64,000 bases of DNA, taken from Agaribacillus sp965228415. Its GTDB lineage: Bacteria; Bacteroidota; Bacteroidia; Cytophagales; Cyclobacteriaceae. The translations under genes and the position numbers were made by a program. Location of the stretch: the NCBI GenBank assembly GCA_965228415.1, contig OZ245814.1:7688001-7752000 (forward strand), given 5' to 3'. A model generated the notes under the pieces. That model made no database searches. It saw only the letters and a program-made list of their open reading frames with translations, and was not told the DNA's origin. Shown here piece after piece: positions 27,704 to 37,084 of the stretch; positions within the stretch are counted from its first letter, which is position 1, and every line of letters begins with the position of its first letter.

Positions 27704-29431
27704 ATGAGAAACAAGTACAGAAAATCCATTGTAGTACCCCTGGCATGCCTTGCCATTCTTTTGGGGGTATCTCAAAGTAGTTTTGGCCAACGAACCGTCG
27801 AAGTTCCTCAGGGAGCGGGAACGTTAAATGAAACCATCAGCGGCGATACGACCGCAACCGGTGAGCGGGTGGACCCTAACACCGTCTATATCCTTGAAAG
27901 AGGTGGGACCTACATTACTTACGGGTCGGTAGAACATAGCGGTTATCATCTTACCATACAGGCGGCTGAAGGCGAAGGTGCCAGGCCGTTTATTCAGCCC
28001 GGAATACCTCCCGGGTCAGATGCCTCGTCACGACCCTTTAGACCAAGAGGAGATCTTACCTTGAAAGGGTTGAGTGTTACCAACTTAGATCAACTGGGGA
28101 AATTATTGACAAGGATAGTCAGGATCAGTGCCGACAGTGTCAAAATTGAAATTGAGGACTGTTGGCTTAATCAGGACGGCCAATCCGCCTTTCGGTTTGA
28201 TAACCCTGGCATCAGGCTGTTTATCAAGAATTCCGTTATAAGTAATATAGGCATACCGATAGATCCCAATAATGGTCGCGGCATCGATGACCGTGGAAAT
28301 GATATTGACTCGCTGGTCATTGAAAATTCCACTTTCTATAACCTTACCAGCACCATATTGCGTGACGGAGGTGGTATTTTAAACTATGCGAAATTCAATC
28401 AGAATACCGTTTTTAACCTGGGACAGCGAGGACTTGATTTTGGAGAAGCCATCACAACGATATTCACCAACAACCTGATGATTAATACCGGATTTTACGG
28501 AGTGGATACCCCTGTCGAAGGTTCGGCGGATGGTGTAATATTGGTCGATAGCATCGGCCAGGACTTAATTGACGACGGCAAAACACAGGTGGTGACTATT
28601 AGCAACAACAATTTCTATACAGATCAGGCATTGTTAGATGCACAAGGTGCCGACATTGTTCCTGCCCCAATCTTCAATACGGCCGCACAAGCCTTTCTGG
28701 ATGATTCAGGGCTAGGGGATTCAAACATTGAGGAAGATGTATCCTTCGATGGGGCCCCGGAAACACCTACGACTATTATTTCAACGTTCTATAGTACCGA
28801 TTCTATCAATACACCCGATTGGGCCGATAAAGCCGATGCCTTCACTTTCAGCTATCCGGACAATAAAACATCTGCCACTGCCAGCACCACAGATGCGCAG
28901 TTGGGTGACTTAGGCTGGACGCTCATTGAAACCGGGATTAGTGCCCTTATATCGGCCGTATCTGATGCCAGTGATGCCCTTGACGGCGCGGAAGCGGGCG
29001 GAAATATTGGCAACTACTCTCCTGAGTCCATTACCGCCTTGCAGGCTGCTATCACCGCCGCTCAGACTGTAATTGACAACGCAGAAGCCTCTGCCGATGA
29101 TATTACAACGGCTTTGAATAGCCTCAGCCAGGCCGTTTCGGACTTTGAGTCGTCGCTGGTGACAGGTATAGATGATGACGTCCTCAGCGATAGTTTTTCC
29201 TTTTATCCCAATCCTGGCAGCCACTTTGTAAAAGTTAAAAGCAGCAATAACATCGCTATTGGAAACCTTGAACTTTTCAATTCCTCCGGACAAAAAGTAT
29301 TGGCATTTAGCCAGGTAAGATCCGAGTCGCTGGACCTTGATATCTCAACGCTGCAGCGCGGCATCTATCTGCTCAGGATTTATCAAAATGACGGGAAACA
29401 ATTTTTCGGTAGAATAGTCAAAAATAACTAA
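27704..29431 (+). CDS. Beta-helix protein with T9SS C-terminal sorting domain
   Basis: The 575-residue protein has a signal peptide ending at about SSFGQ, a beta-helix region with repeated phrases (YHLTIQAAEGE, LTLKGLSVTN, IRLFIKNSVISN, SLVIENSTFYNLTS) as in pectate-lyase-like or DUF5123-type proteins, a helical FIVAR-like domain (about 408-485), and a C-terminal type IX secretion sorting domain starting SFYPNPG and ending LLRIYQNDGKQFFGRIV. It should be exported to the cell surface. Catalytic residues were not identified, so it may be a lyase or a glycan-binding protein. It lies directly after the TonB receptor, as expected for a substrate-handling partner. Confidence 0.85.
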   Translation: MRNKYRKSIVVPLACLAILLGVSQSSFGQRTVEVPQGAGTLNETISGDTTATGERVDPNTVYILERGGTYITYGSVEHSGYHLTIQAAEGEGARPFIQPGIPPGSDASSRPFRPRGDLTLKGLSVTNLDQLGKLLTRIVRISADSVKIEIEDCWLNQDGQSAFRFDNPGIRLFIKNSVISNIGIPIDPNNGRGIDDRGNDIDSLVIENSTFYNLTSTILRDGGGILNYAKFNQNTVFNLGQRGLDFGEAITTIFTNNLMINTGFYGVDTPVEGSADGVILVDSIGQDLIDDGKTQVVTISNNNFYTDQALLDAQGADIVPAPIFNTAAQAFLDDSGLGDSNIEEDVSFDGAPETPTTIISTFYSTDSINTPDWADKADAFTFSYPDNKTSATASTTDAQLGDLGWTLIETGISALISAVSDASDALDGAEAGGNIGNYSPESITALQAAITAAQTVIDNAEASADDITTALNSLSQAVSDFESSLVTGIDDDVLSDSFSFYPNPGSHFVKVKSSNNIAIGNLELFNSSGQKVLAFSQVRSESLDLDISTLQRGIYLLRIYQNDGKQFFGRIVKNN

Positions 29432-29449
29432 TACTTAAATCGGCATAAA

Positions 29450-29890
29450 ATGAAAAATATAAAAATATTATCCGCTCATATTATCATACTATCGTTAAGC
29501 CTGATCTTTTTGGGATCTTGCGGAGGTGATGATGACGCTGATCCAAAGGCAGATCAGACCGCCAAGCTGGCAAAAACATGGTCGGCAAGCACGGTCCGAC
29601 TCGATAATGTAGATGTAACCATTCCGTCTTATGAAAATTTTTCCATTACATTTTCCAGTGCCGGAACCTATAGCACGCAGGACGGCGATCCGATCTTTAC
29701 AGGTAATGGTTCCTGGAGCTTTGATGGTGACAACGTAAACGCCATCATTATAAGCGGGACGAAAGCCAACATTACACTCAACGGGGACGCCACTACCCTG
29801 GTATTGACATTTACTGCACCCGATGCGCCGCTTACGGGCAGGGCCTACGGGTTAAGTGGAAATTATGAGTTTAATCTGACGGCTCCGTAA
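29450..29890 (+). CDS. Small surface lipoprotein of the receptor operon
   Basis: The 146-residue protein has a lipoprotein signal peptide with lipobox LGSC at about residues 21-24, followed by an acidic GGDDDADP stretch, a pattern linked with export of lipoproteins to the cell surface in Bacteroidota. The rest is a beta-rich fold with WSASTVRLDNVDV, GSWSFDGDN and LVLTFTAP, like the lipocalin-type or DUF5004-type glycan-locus lipoproteins. Its place 18 bp after the T9SS protein fits a third member of the surface complex, perhaps binding the glycan in place of a SusD. Its ligand is unknown. Confidence 0.75.
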   Translation: MKNIKILSAHIIILSLSLIFLGSCGGDDDADPKADQTAKLAKTWSASTVRLDNVDVTIPSYENFSITFSSAGTYSTQDGDPIFTGNGSWSFDGDNVNAIIISGTKANITLNGDATTLVLTFTAPDAPLTGRAYGLSGNYEFNLTAP

Positions 29891-29920
29891 AGCCGGTGAT
29901 TTCAAAAAATCGCAGCAAAA

Positions 29921-29993
29921 TAAAAGTACAGGGGGCCTTTTGAGGATAAAACTCCTGAAGGCAGGTAATTGATTAACGAAGCCTGTACTTTTA
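29921..29993 (+). terminator. Long inverted repeat after the receptor operon
   Basis: TAAAAGTACAGG at 29921-29932 and CCTGTACTTTTA at 29982-29993 form a perfect 12-bp stem. An inner stem (GCCTT 29935-29939 / AAGGC 29958-29962) nests inside. The 3' arm supplies a T-run. It is a plausible terminator between the lipoprotein gene and the next gene. Confidence 0.6.
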
Positions 29994-30013
29994 ATGCTGA
30001 ATTATAACCAATC

Positions 30014-32917
30014 ATGGTGAGGTGGACAGATCGTTTGAATCGGTTGGAGGTTTTTAAAATTTGCTTATACATTTTAGCTTTCCAAATAGCTTTTTCCTGT
30101 GCCCCTGTTCAATGGCGAAAGGCCGGCAAAAACTTTCTCTTTGATATGGGGCCGGAAAATGCTGTCATTGCCCAACAATTTGTCGGGGTGACCCCGTCCA
30201 CTGTCTATACCCCAAAGATCGGATATGGCTGGATTAAAGCGCCTCAACAGTCTTTTAATGCCTCCAAAATTAAACAGTCAAATGCTTTGACAAGGGATGG
30301 CCTGTTGGTGGCCGATAGTGTCATTTATCGGGTGGATATACCGGCAGGGAAGTATTTTCTTACCATCACTTTGGGTAATACGAAAAGTGTTGGCGATACC
30401 ATTAAGGCAAGTGTTATGGTTAACCAAAGGCTTGTTTGTGGCCCCATCAGTAATTCCTGGTCACACCTGCATTACCGTACTTCGAGAAAACAAATCGCGA
30501 TTGAAGAAGACTATGCCGAAATCAAAGTACTTTCAGCTTCACAGGAAGTGGGGCTATATGGCATTGAACTGCGCCCTATGGCAGACTTAACTCCTATGTC
30601 TTTCAGCAGCGCACTTGAGCAGGATACCGCTGAAGTAGCAGCCTTTGGCCGTCAGCTGGAGGCCGCGTTAAATAAAAACCCCGAAGATATTATCCTTATC
30701 AATCGTTTAAATATTATCAATAAATACCTCCTTGCTGCGTATTATTATGATATCGGCTGGTGGTCCTGGGCGGTAGAAAGTACCGGGTTAAGTATTTTTG
30801 ACCGGTATGATATAGCCTCTGATCTTTTACGTCAGATCGTTGCAGACCCACGCGATCCTTTGCATGATAAAGCTGTTTATCTTCTGGGAAGAATCCATTT
30901 CTGGCTCTATAAGGAGCAGCACGAGGCGTTTGACAAAGATGAATATCAAAAATTTTTCAGTCTTATCAGACCGCGTCATCCCGATCACAAGGTTTTAGGC
31001 ATGTATCTCGGAAAAAAAATCCCCAACCCAGTATCTTGTGTATCCGAAGTTGCCCATGCCCCGGCGTGGGCGAACATGCAACGAGAGGCCAATTGCAACA
31101 TACTAAACATCATTCACTGGTGGGTAGACAGCGTGCAGGCGGAAAATGGTGAGCTGGGGGGAAAGTTTGGCGATGATGTGGAAATCCTGCGATGGTGGCT
31201 GCCAGCCATTTTTGGGCTTGATGACCAAAAAGCCAGGCAAGGCTATGTCCGGCTGGTGGAGGGCGTATGGAATAGCGGCAGGTTGGAGCGGGCCTATGCC
31301 AAAAAAGTGTCTGACGTGGAACATGCCGCAGAGTTGTTCAGAGATACGCATCCGTCCATGATTCTGATGGACTATGGAAATCCGGTTTATGTGGAAAGGT
31401 GCCTTATTAGCATGCAAAACTTCCGTGACACATGGACAGGTATCACCCCCCGCGGACATCGTCATTTCAAATCCTGCTACTTTTCAGCGACCGAGGTTGT
31501 GGAGGAACCGCCGGTTGCTGTAGATGTACCCATGAATGCCAGGGCCACGCTTCCGGGGTTATGGGTAGGGTGGTATAATCGCAACCCCACCATCCTTCAG
31601 TTGTTTTCAGAATGGGGGAAATCCTGGGTGGAAGATGCTGACCGCATCGATAAGGGTAAACCACAGGGTATTTTACCCGCAGCTGTAACTTTTGCGACAG
31701 ATGAGATCGGCGGGTATTCGGACAACTGGTTTCACCCCAACCTCGGCTGGCACTACTATCAATGGGAAAGCCTTGGTGGTGTGATTGAGATGTACAATCA
31801 ATTGCTTGGCATGTACGCCATTACAGGTAATAACACTTTCCTGAAACCCGTGAATAAAACATACGACCTTATGAGAAATGTCGGGATCAGGAAACAGACC
31901 ACTGACACCCGGCCCGGTTCTGAGGCATGGACTGTTGGCTATCTTGCAGGAAAAAACACCCCGGATAAAAATACGAACAACCCAATCGCTGAAATGTATG
32001 GGTTGGCTAAAACACTAACGGGCAGCACCCGCTACGACCCGTTTATAAAGCAGGCGGGCCTGCCCTACAGCAAATACCTGGCGACCGGTGATAAAGAGGA
32101 ACTGCGAAAAGGTTTTAAGAGACTTCTGGGGTCTTTAAACTACAATTTTCCGATGGTTACCAGCGAGGTAAAATTTACCGATAGGGTACGCGTACCTGAA
32201 AGGGAGCTCCTGTTTGGCATGTATACCGGGCATATAGGCTCTGGTTTTGAGTTTCCGGCTGTGGCCGTCACTTGGAAAAATACCGGGAGCGATGTTGCAG
32301 TACTTGTCAATGAGGCCAGCAGGAAAAAATTAAACGTGTCTCTCTTTAATTTTGGTCCCCAAAAAACAGTAATCATGCAGACCTGGCGACTTGAGCCAGG
32401 GCACTATCGATTAAAAACCGGTCCGGATGAAAACGATGATGGCCGAATAGATAAACCAGGTATGGAAAAAACGTTTAAGATCTCGGAAAGGATGCATCAA
32501 CTGGCAATTCCCATACCTTCCAATAAGCGCTTTGCGATAACTGTAGAACAACTGGCAGCTTACCCAAAACCGGATTTTTTGATGCCTGACTTGGCATTAT
32601 CGAGGGAACACTTTTCACTCTCTAATTCAGACGCCAGGGCAGGGGAAACACTGCAAATAAATGCCAGCGTACATAACATTGGCAACGTGGCTGCTAAAAA
32701 TATTAAGCTGGAGTTTTTTGTTGACGACAAAAAAATTGATTCCCGGCAAATATCAACTATTCAGGCACCCAATGACCTGACTCCAAAATGGAAAACTGTG
32801 ACAACTAATTGGGTGGCCGAAAAAGGGACGCACCGGATCAGTGCTATTGTTTCGGGCCGGGAAAAAGAAATTACGCAATACAATAACGAAGTAAGTAAAA
32901 CGGTAACGATAAAATAA
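30014..32917 (+). CDS. Large secreted protein with C-terminal CARDB domain, function unknown
   Basis: The 967-residue protein has a lipobox-like AFSC near residue 29, an N-terminal malectin-like or carbohydrate-binding-type region (KNFLFDMGPENAVIAQQFVGVTP, then VIYRVDIPAGKYFLTI), and a long alpha-helical middle region with many Trp and His residues (GWWSWAVESTG, HWWVDSV, WHYYQWESLGGV), resembling the alpha/alpha toroid of polysaccharide lyases and hydrolases. The end (about 850-967) is a CARDB domain starting AGETLQINASVHNIGN. Catalytic residues were not found. It is likely a new carbohydrate-active protein; the gene lies between the receptor operon and the transporter. Confidence 0.7.
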   Translation: MVRWTDRLNRLEVFKICLYILAFQIAFSCAPVQWRKAGKNFLFDMGPENAVIAQQFVGVTPSTVYTPKIGYGWIKAPQQSFNASKIKQSNALTRDGLLVADSVIYRVDIPAGKYFLTITLGNTKSVGDTIKASVMVNQRLVCGPISNSWSHLHYRTSRKQIAIEEDYAEIKVLSASQEVGLYGIELRPMADLTPMSFSSALEQDTAEVAAFGRQLEAALNKNPEDIILINRLNIINKYLLAAYYYDIGWWSWAVESTGLSIFDRYDIASDLLRQIVADPRDPLHDKAVYLLGRIHFWLYKEQHEAFDKDEYQKFFSLIRPRHPDHKVLGMYLGKKIPNPVSCVSEVAHAPAWANMQREANCNILNIIHWWVDSVQAENGELGGKFGDDVEILRWWLPAIFGLDDQKARQGYVRLVEGVWNSGRLERAYAKKVSDVEHAAELFRDTHPSMILMDYGNPVYVERCLISMQNFRDTWTGITPRGHRHFKSCYFSATEVVEEPPVAVDVPMNARATLPGLWVGWYNRNPTILQLFSEWGKSWVEDADRIDKGKPQGILPAAVTFATDEIGGYSDNWFHPNLGWHYYQWESLGGVIEMYNQLLGMYAITGNNTFLKPVNKTYDLMRNVGIRKQTTDTRPGSEAWTVGYLAGKNTPDKNTNNPIAEMYGLAKTLTGSTRYDPFIKQAGLPYSKYLATGDKEELRKGFKRLLGSLNYNFPMVTSEVKFTDRVRVPERELLFGMYTGHIGSGFEFPAVAVTWKNTGSDVAVLVNEASRKKLNVSLFNFGPQKTVIMQTWRLEPGHYRLKTGPDENDDGRIDKPGMEKTFKISERMHQLAIPIPSNKRFAITVEQLAAYPKPDFLMPDLALSREHFSLSNSDARAGETLQINASVHNIGNVAAKNIKLEFFVDDKKIDSRQISTIQAPNDLTPKWKTVTTNWVAEKGTHRISAIVSGREKEITQYNNEVSKTVTIK

Positions 32918-32993
32918 ATTCTATTAATCGATAATTGACAATGGATAATTATCAATTTGTGCCTGCCCATTGTCAGCTATTCGCAATCAACCC

Positions 32994-34223
32994 ATGAAAG
33001 CATTAAAAATATTCTTAGCATCGATCACGCCGGGCCTTTTTCTTATTGGCTACAATATCGGTACCGGCAGTATTACGACAATGGCATCAGCAGGCGCCAG
33101 TTATGGCATGTCCATGACCTGGGCGTTACTGCTGTCTTGCGTCTTTACCTATTTTCTGGTCGTTATATTTGGTCAGTATACAGCTGTTACCGGAAATACC
33201 ATTCTTTCCAGCTTTAAGCAACAGTTTGGAAAAGGATTCGCATTATTCGTATTGGGATCTTTGCTGATTAGCGAATGGGTTTCCTGCATGGGCGTTATGG
33301 GTGTGGTTATACAGGTAGTGCAGGAATGGTCCCGGCCACTTACTACGTCGGGAGAAGGTTTCAACCCGGTCCTTTTAGCCGCTATTTTCGGTGCTGTATT
33401 GTACGGGCTTTTTTGGCGGGGGCAGCACAGGTTTTTTGAGAAGATCCTGTCTGTATTTGTGGGTGTTATGGGCATAACTTTCATATTGACGATGTTTATG
33501 GTGATTCCGGATCCTAAGGAGGTAATAGCCGGACTGGTGCCGAAGATTCCCGACGGGACTAACAAGTTGTTGCTTGTAGCTGGTATGGTAGGTACCACGA
33601 TGGGCGCTATTCTATACGTTGTGCGATCTATCCTGGTGCAGGAAAAAGGGTGGACAGTGCGAGACCTGAAGTTGGAAAAAAGAGATGCTTTCATTTCAGC
33701 TGCCGCCATGTTTGTTTTAAGTATAGCCATTATGGCATCCGCCGCCGGAACACTTTACCCGCGTGGTTTGAAGGTTGAAAATGCCATAGATATGGTCAAC
33801 TTATTAGAACCATTGGCCGGCCGCTTTGCTATTTCAATTTTTGTGGCGGGGATTGTCAGTGCGGGCTTGTCTTCCCTGTTTCCAATTGTGATTCTGGCAC
33901 CATGGTTAATGGCGGATTACAACAATAAGCCTCGCGATATGCGTTCAACCAGCTCGCGGTTACTTGTTTTGTTTGGCGTGGCACTTGGCTTTGTGGTTCC
34001 GGTATTTGGGGGGCGCCCCGTGTTCGTCATGATCATTTCACAGGCACTGGCCGCTATTGCCACACCGGTAGTGCTCGGGCTGATGTTGATATTAATTAAC
34101 AAACCATCGATCATGGGAAGCTACAAGGCCTCGAAGCAAAGAAATCTGCTGATGGGTGTCATCGTACTTTTTACGGTCACGATGGCCGTTGCCGGAATAG
34201 TGGGTATTGTGGGGCAAATATAA
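32994..34223 (+). CDS. NRAMP-fold transporter lacking the metal-binding motifs
   Basis: The 409-residue protein has the layout of the NRAMP (SLC11) family, with about 11 helices. In metal-transporting NRAMPs helix 1 carries DPGN and helix 6 carries MPH. Here helix 1 reads IGYNIGTGSITTMASAG and helix 6 reads GTTMGAIL, so the metal-binding Asp, Asn and His are absent. This suggests a non-metal substrate. The neighbours are a NagB-like sugar phosphate isomerase and glycan hydrolases, so a sugar or sugar acid is a plausible cargo. A paralog with the same variant motifs lies at 60674-61921 next to a sugar-acid dehydratase. The ATG at 32994 is preferred over the in-frame start at 32970. Confidence 0.85.
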   Translation: MKALKIFLASITPGLFLIGYNIGTGSITTMASAGASYGMSMTWALLLSCVFTYFLVVIFGQYTAVTGNTILSSFKQQFGKGFALFVLGSLLISEWVSCMGVMGVVIQVVQEWSRPLTTSGEGFNPVLLAAIFGAVLYGLFWRGQHRFFEKILSVFVGVMGITFILTMFMVIPDPKEVIAGLVPKIPDGTNKLLLVAGMVGTTMGAILYVVRSILVQEKGWTVRDLKLEKRDAFISAAAMFVLSIAIMASAAGTLYPRGLKVENAIDMVNLLEPLAGRFAISIFVAGIVSAGLSSLFPIVILAPWLMADYNNKPRDMRSTSSRLLVLFGVALGFVVPVFGGRPVFVMIISQALAAIATPVVLGLMLILINKPSIMGSYKASKQRNLLMGVIVLFTVTMAVAGIVGIVGQI

Positions 34224-34293
34224 TCCGTACATACCAAACTACAGATAATCGAATTTTAACCATAAGAAAAATAGCTATTAAAAACCAATAATA

Positions 34294-35073
34294 ATGATTT
34301 CAGAGAAACCTATTGAAAGATTTAAGGTAGATCAACTGGAGGTGAAAATTTATCAGGATCGCCTGGCGCTTGGAGCGGCTGCGGCCGCGGAGGCAGCCAT
34401 CAAAATGAATGAGATCATGCCCAATCACAGGAACCTGAGGATGATTTTTGCGGCAGCACCATCTCAAAATGAATTTTTATCAAATTTAATTGTCAATCCT
34501 GATTTGAGCTGGGAACGGGTAGAAGGCTTTCATATGGATGAGTACATCGGTTTGAACAATAGTAGTTTGCAGCAAAGTTTCGGGATATTTCTGAAAGAAA
34601 ACCTGTTTGAAAAAGTTCCTTTTAACGCAGTACACTATTTGCCGGCCCAAACACATGATCCCCAGATAGCATGTGCGGAATACGCAAAACTGCTGGGTGA
34701 GGAACCAATAGATATTGTAGCGTTGGGAATAGGAGAAAATGGACACATTGCGTTTAATGATCCACCGGTAGCGGATTTTCAGGATCCCGAACTGGTAAAA
34801 GTGGTAACGTTAGATGATAAAAGCAGGCAACAGCAGGTAAATGACGGATGTTTTCACCACTTTATAGATGTACCTGAGGTGGCGATGACGCTGACCGTTC
34901 CAGCCCTGTTTTCTGGAAGGCATATGTTTTGTATGGTGCCTGGAGCTACTAAGGCCGACGCGGTTTACGAAACGTTACGCTCTCCGGTCAATGTTTCCTG
35001 CCCGGCCACTATTTTAAGAGAACACCCCCAGGCTACGTTGTATTTGGACCTGGAGTCTGCCAGTAAACTGTAG
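34294..35073 (+). CDS. NagB-family glucosamine/galactosamine-6-phosphate isomerase-like enzyme
   Basis: The 259-residue protein fits NagB (glucosamine-6-phosphate deaminase) in length and motifs: FHMDEYIGL near residue 80 and GIGENGHIAFNDPP near residue 147. In E. coli NagB the loop reads GNDGHIAFNEP; here Asp141 is replaced by Asn, as in several gram-positive members, and Glu148 by Asp. It converts an amino sugar phosphate to a keto sugar phosphate and ammonia, or a close relative of this reaction. It lies 70 bp after the NRAMP-fold transporter and ends facing a LacI-type regulator. The presence of GH20 and NagB-like genes points to an amino sugar in the substrate glycan. Confidence 0.85.
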   Translation: MISEKPIERFKVDQLEVKIYQDRLALGAAAAAEAAIKMNEIMPNHRNLRMIFAAAPSQNEFLSNLIVNPDLSWERVEGFHMDEYIGLNNSSLQQSFGIFLKENLFEKVPFNAVHYLPAQTHDPQIACAEYAKLLGEEPIDIVALGIGENGHIAFNDPPVADFQDPELVKVVTLDDKSRQQQVNDGCFHHFIDVPEVAMTLTVPALFSGRHMFCMVPGATKADAVYETLRSPVNVSCPATILREHPQATLYLDLESASKL

Positions 35074-35108
35074 CTCTTGTTTAATACGAAATGTTTAATA
35101 GGAAAGGA

Positions 35109-36128
35109 TCAAGGTTTTTTCAGGGATGATTTCCGGATAATCAGTCGGCTTTTTACCAGTTTTTTTTCGGTAGAAAAACTTTCATTGCCCAGCTCTTTCA
35201 TCAAGACGCTGGCCGCCTGACGGCCGATTTCCAGCGCCTGAAATTCTACGCTGGTTAATGGCGGATCCACATAACCGCTTACATAATCGTTGTTAAAACC
35301 TATGATCGCGATATCGTCCGGTATTTTGAACTTTCTTTCTTTGATAATGTGCATCATCTCTATAGCGGTGGCGTCGTTAATGGCCATGATGGCATCGGGC
35401 GGTGTTGGCAGGTCCAGCAATGCCGACGTGTAGCTCCTTACATTTTCCTTCCTGAAATTTGAATAGATAATCAAATCTTCGTCGATGGGCAAATGATGTT
35501 TTTTTAATGCCGCCACATATCCTTTGAACCGTTGACGGCAATCAAACAAATTCTGAGGTCCTGCAATGTGTGCGATTCTTTTGCAGCCAACTTCAATCAA
35601 ATGCTCCGTGGCTTTCAACGTCCCCTCATAGTTATCAGCAATTATTTTTGGGGTGTCAAATGCTTCGCAAATTCTATCGAAAAAGACAATGGGAAATTCT
35701 TTCTGGTAGATTTTTGCGAAATGCTCATAATTTTTGGTTTCAGTAGAAAGTGCCACGATCAGGCCATCCACCTGGCTGGAAACAAGCATTTGCACACTGT
35801 TTTTCTCTATTTCATGACTTTCATGAGATTGGCAAATCATGACATTGTAACCACACTCGGTCGCAATTTCCTGGATGCCGCTGATAGTTTTGGCGTAAAA
35901 CTGATTTTCGGTTTCCGGAATGATTACCCCTACAATATGTGTCTTTCGTTGCTTTAAGCTCAGGGCAATATGGTTGGGTTCGTACTCCAACTTTTCGACC
36001 AGCGCCAGTACCTCCTTTTTTGTTGTCGGATTGATGTCAGCCTGACCATTTAATGCCCTTGAAACAGTGGAGGTCGAAATGTTCAGAATACGGGCGATAT
36101 CTTTGATGGTAGTAGGTGCCTTTTTCAT
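35109..36128 (-). CDS. LacI-family transcriptional regulator
   Basis: The LacI helix-turn-helix is at the very start, TTIKDIARILNISTSTVSRALNG (residues 5-27), followed by a periplasmic-binding-protein-like ligand domain with KTHIVGVIIPETENQFYAK and DGLIVALSTE. The protein is about 339 residues from the ATG at 36126-36128; an in-frame TTG at 36140 is not needed. It is convergent with the nagB-like gene and probably controls the glycan locus in response to a sugar or sugar phosphate. No operator could be fixed by eye. Confidence 0.92.
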   Translation of the reverse strand: MKKAPTTIKDIARILNISTSTVSRALNGQADINPTTKKEVLALVEKLEYEPNHIALSLKQRKTHIVGVIIPETENQFYAKTISGIQEIATECGYNVMICQSHESHEIEKNSVQMLVSSQVDGLIVALSTETKNYEHFAKIYQKEFPIVFFDRICEAFDTPKIIADNYEGTLKATEHLIEVGCKRIAHIAGPQNLFDCRQRFKGYVAALKKHHLPIDEDLIIYSNFRKENVRSYTSALLDLPTPPDAIMAINDATAIEMMHIIKERKFKIPDDIAIIGFNNDYVSGYVDPPLTSVEFQALEIGRQAASVLMKELGNESFSTEKKLVKSRLIIRKSSLKKP

Positions 36129-36140
36129 CAAATAATCCAA

Positions 36141-36419
36141 ATTTTGATTTTTGACATGGGGAAACTTTTTGACTTACTAAATATATAAAAATATCAGCAA
36201 AGTAGTTTGATGATTTCTTCTATTGTTAAAAATGCCGCTTTTTTCAAAAAAACGGGCACGTTCCCGGAAATGTTTGGCCGGTTTTTTTTTAAAATAATTG
36301 AAGGAACTGTAATGATCTTAAATAAAAAAACTTATACTTAATAAGGCGCCAAAGCTGTCAATAGAGGGGTGAAAGAGGGCGTTCTTGTTTTTGTCCAATT
36401 TTCAAATTTATATGACCCT
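36141..36419. other. Intergenic region before the sigma factor gene
   Basis: The 279 bp between the LacI start and the sigma factor ATG are AT-rich. A GTG-initiated extension of the sigma factor frame reaches 36369, but the ATG at 36420 is the better start. No palindrome strong enough to name as an operator and no T-tract hairpin was identified. Confidence 0.4.
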
Positions 36420-36992
36420 ATGAATAATGTTTTAGCTGACAATATCAGAACTCAAAGTATACAAAACCACATTGCCGGCTATCAGCATTGTACAGATATT
36501 GAAATATGGTACAGCCATTATTTTCAGGACCTTTGTAAGTACTCCTTAAAATATGTTGCCATAAAAGAGATTGCCGAGGAAGTAGTGTCAGAGGTTTTCT
36601 ATAAAATGTGGAAAAACAGAGAAACCATCAGTTTTAATTATTCCGTTAAAGCATATCTGTTTTCAGCAGTCAGAAATCAATCGATAGATTATCTGCGGAA
36701 AAGTCAGAACCAACGTCTTTTTTCCAGTCACCTCTACCTGGACATCGCTTCGCCCCACGTGACACCGGAAGACGAATATACATTCTACGAGCTGAATAAC
36801 AGAATAAACTTTGCCATTGAATCATTGCCGCCCAGGTGTAAAAAGATATTCAGGCTAAGCAGGGACAAAGGGTTTAAGTATAAGGAAATAGCTCAAATGT
36901 TAAACATTTCAATTAAGACCGTCGAAACGCAAATGAGAAAGGCACTGATATGTTTAAGATCCCAGCTGATTTATAGTCGCAATATTCAGTAG
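36420..36992 (+). CDS. ECF-type RNA polymerase sigma factor (Bacteroidota group)
   Basis: The 190-residue protein shows sigma region 2 (DIEIWYSHYFQDLCKYSLKY...AEEVVSEVFYKMWKNRE) and region 4 (SLPPRCKKIFRLSRDKGFKYKEIAQMLNISIKTVETQMRKAL), the standard ECF build seen with FecR-type anti-sigma genes. No FecR-like gene or TonB receptor follows, so this is an orphan ECF factor in the window. A longer GTG-started form from 36369 is possible but less likely. Its regulon is not known; it may serve a distant locus. Confidence 0.9.
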   Translation: MNNVLADNIRTQSIQNHIAGYQHCTDIEIWYSHYFQDLCKYSLKYVAIKEIAEEVVSEVFYKMWKNRETISFNYSVKAYLFSAVRNQSIDYLRKSQNQRLFSSHLYLDIASPHVTPEDEYTFYELNNRINFAIESLPPRCKKIFRLSRDKGFKYKEIAQMLNISIKTVETQMRKALICLRSQLIYSRNIQ

Positions 36993-37084
36993 TTTCCAGG
37001 TCAGTGTCTAACGAGAGCTTGTAACCTGCATACCAACAGTGAGCATGAAAATGACATAGGAGTGCTATCGGAAAAGACCAGAAG

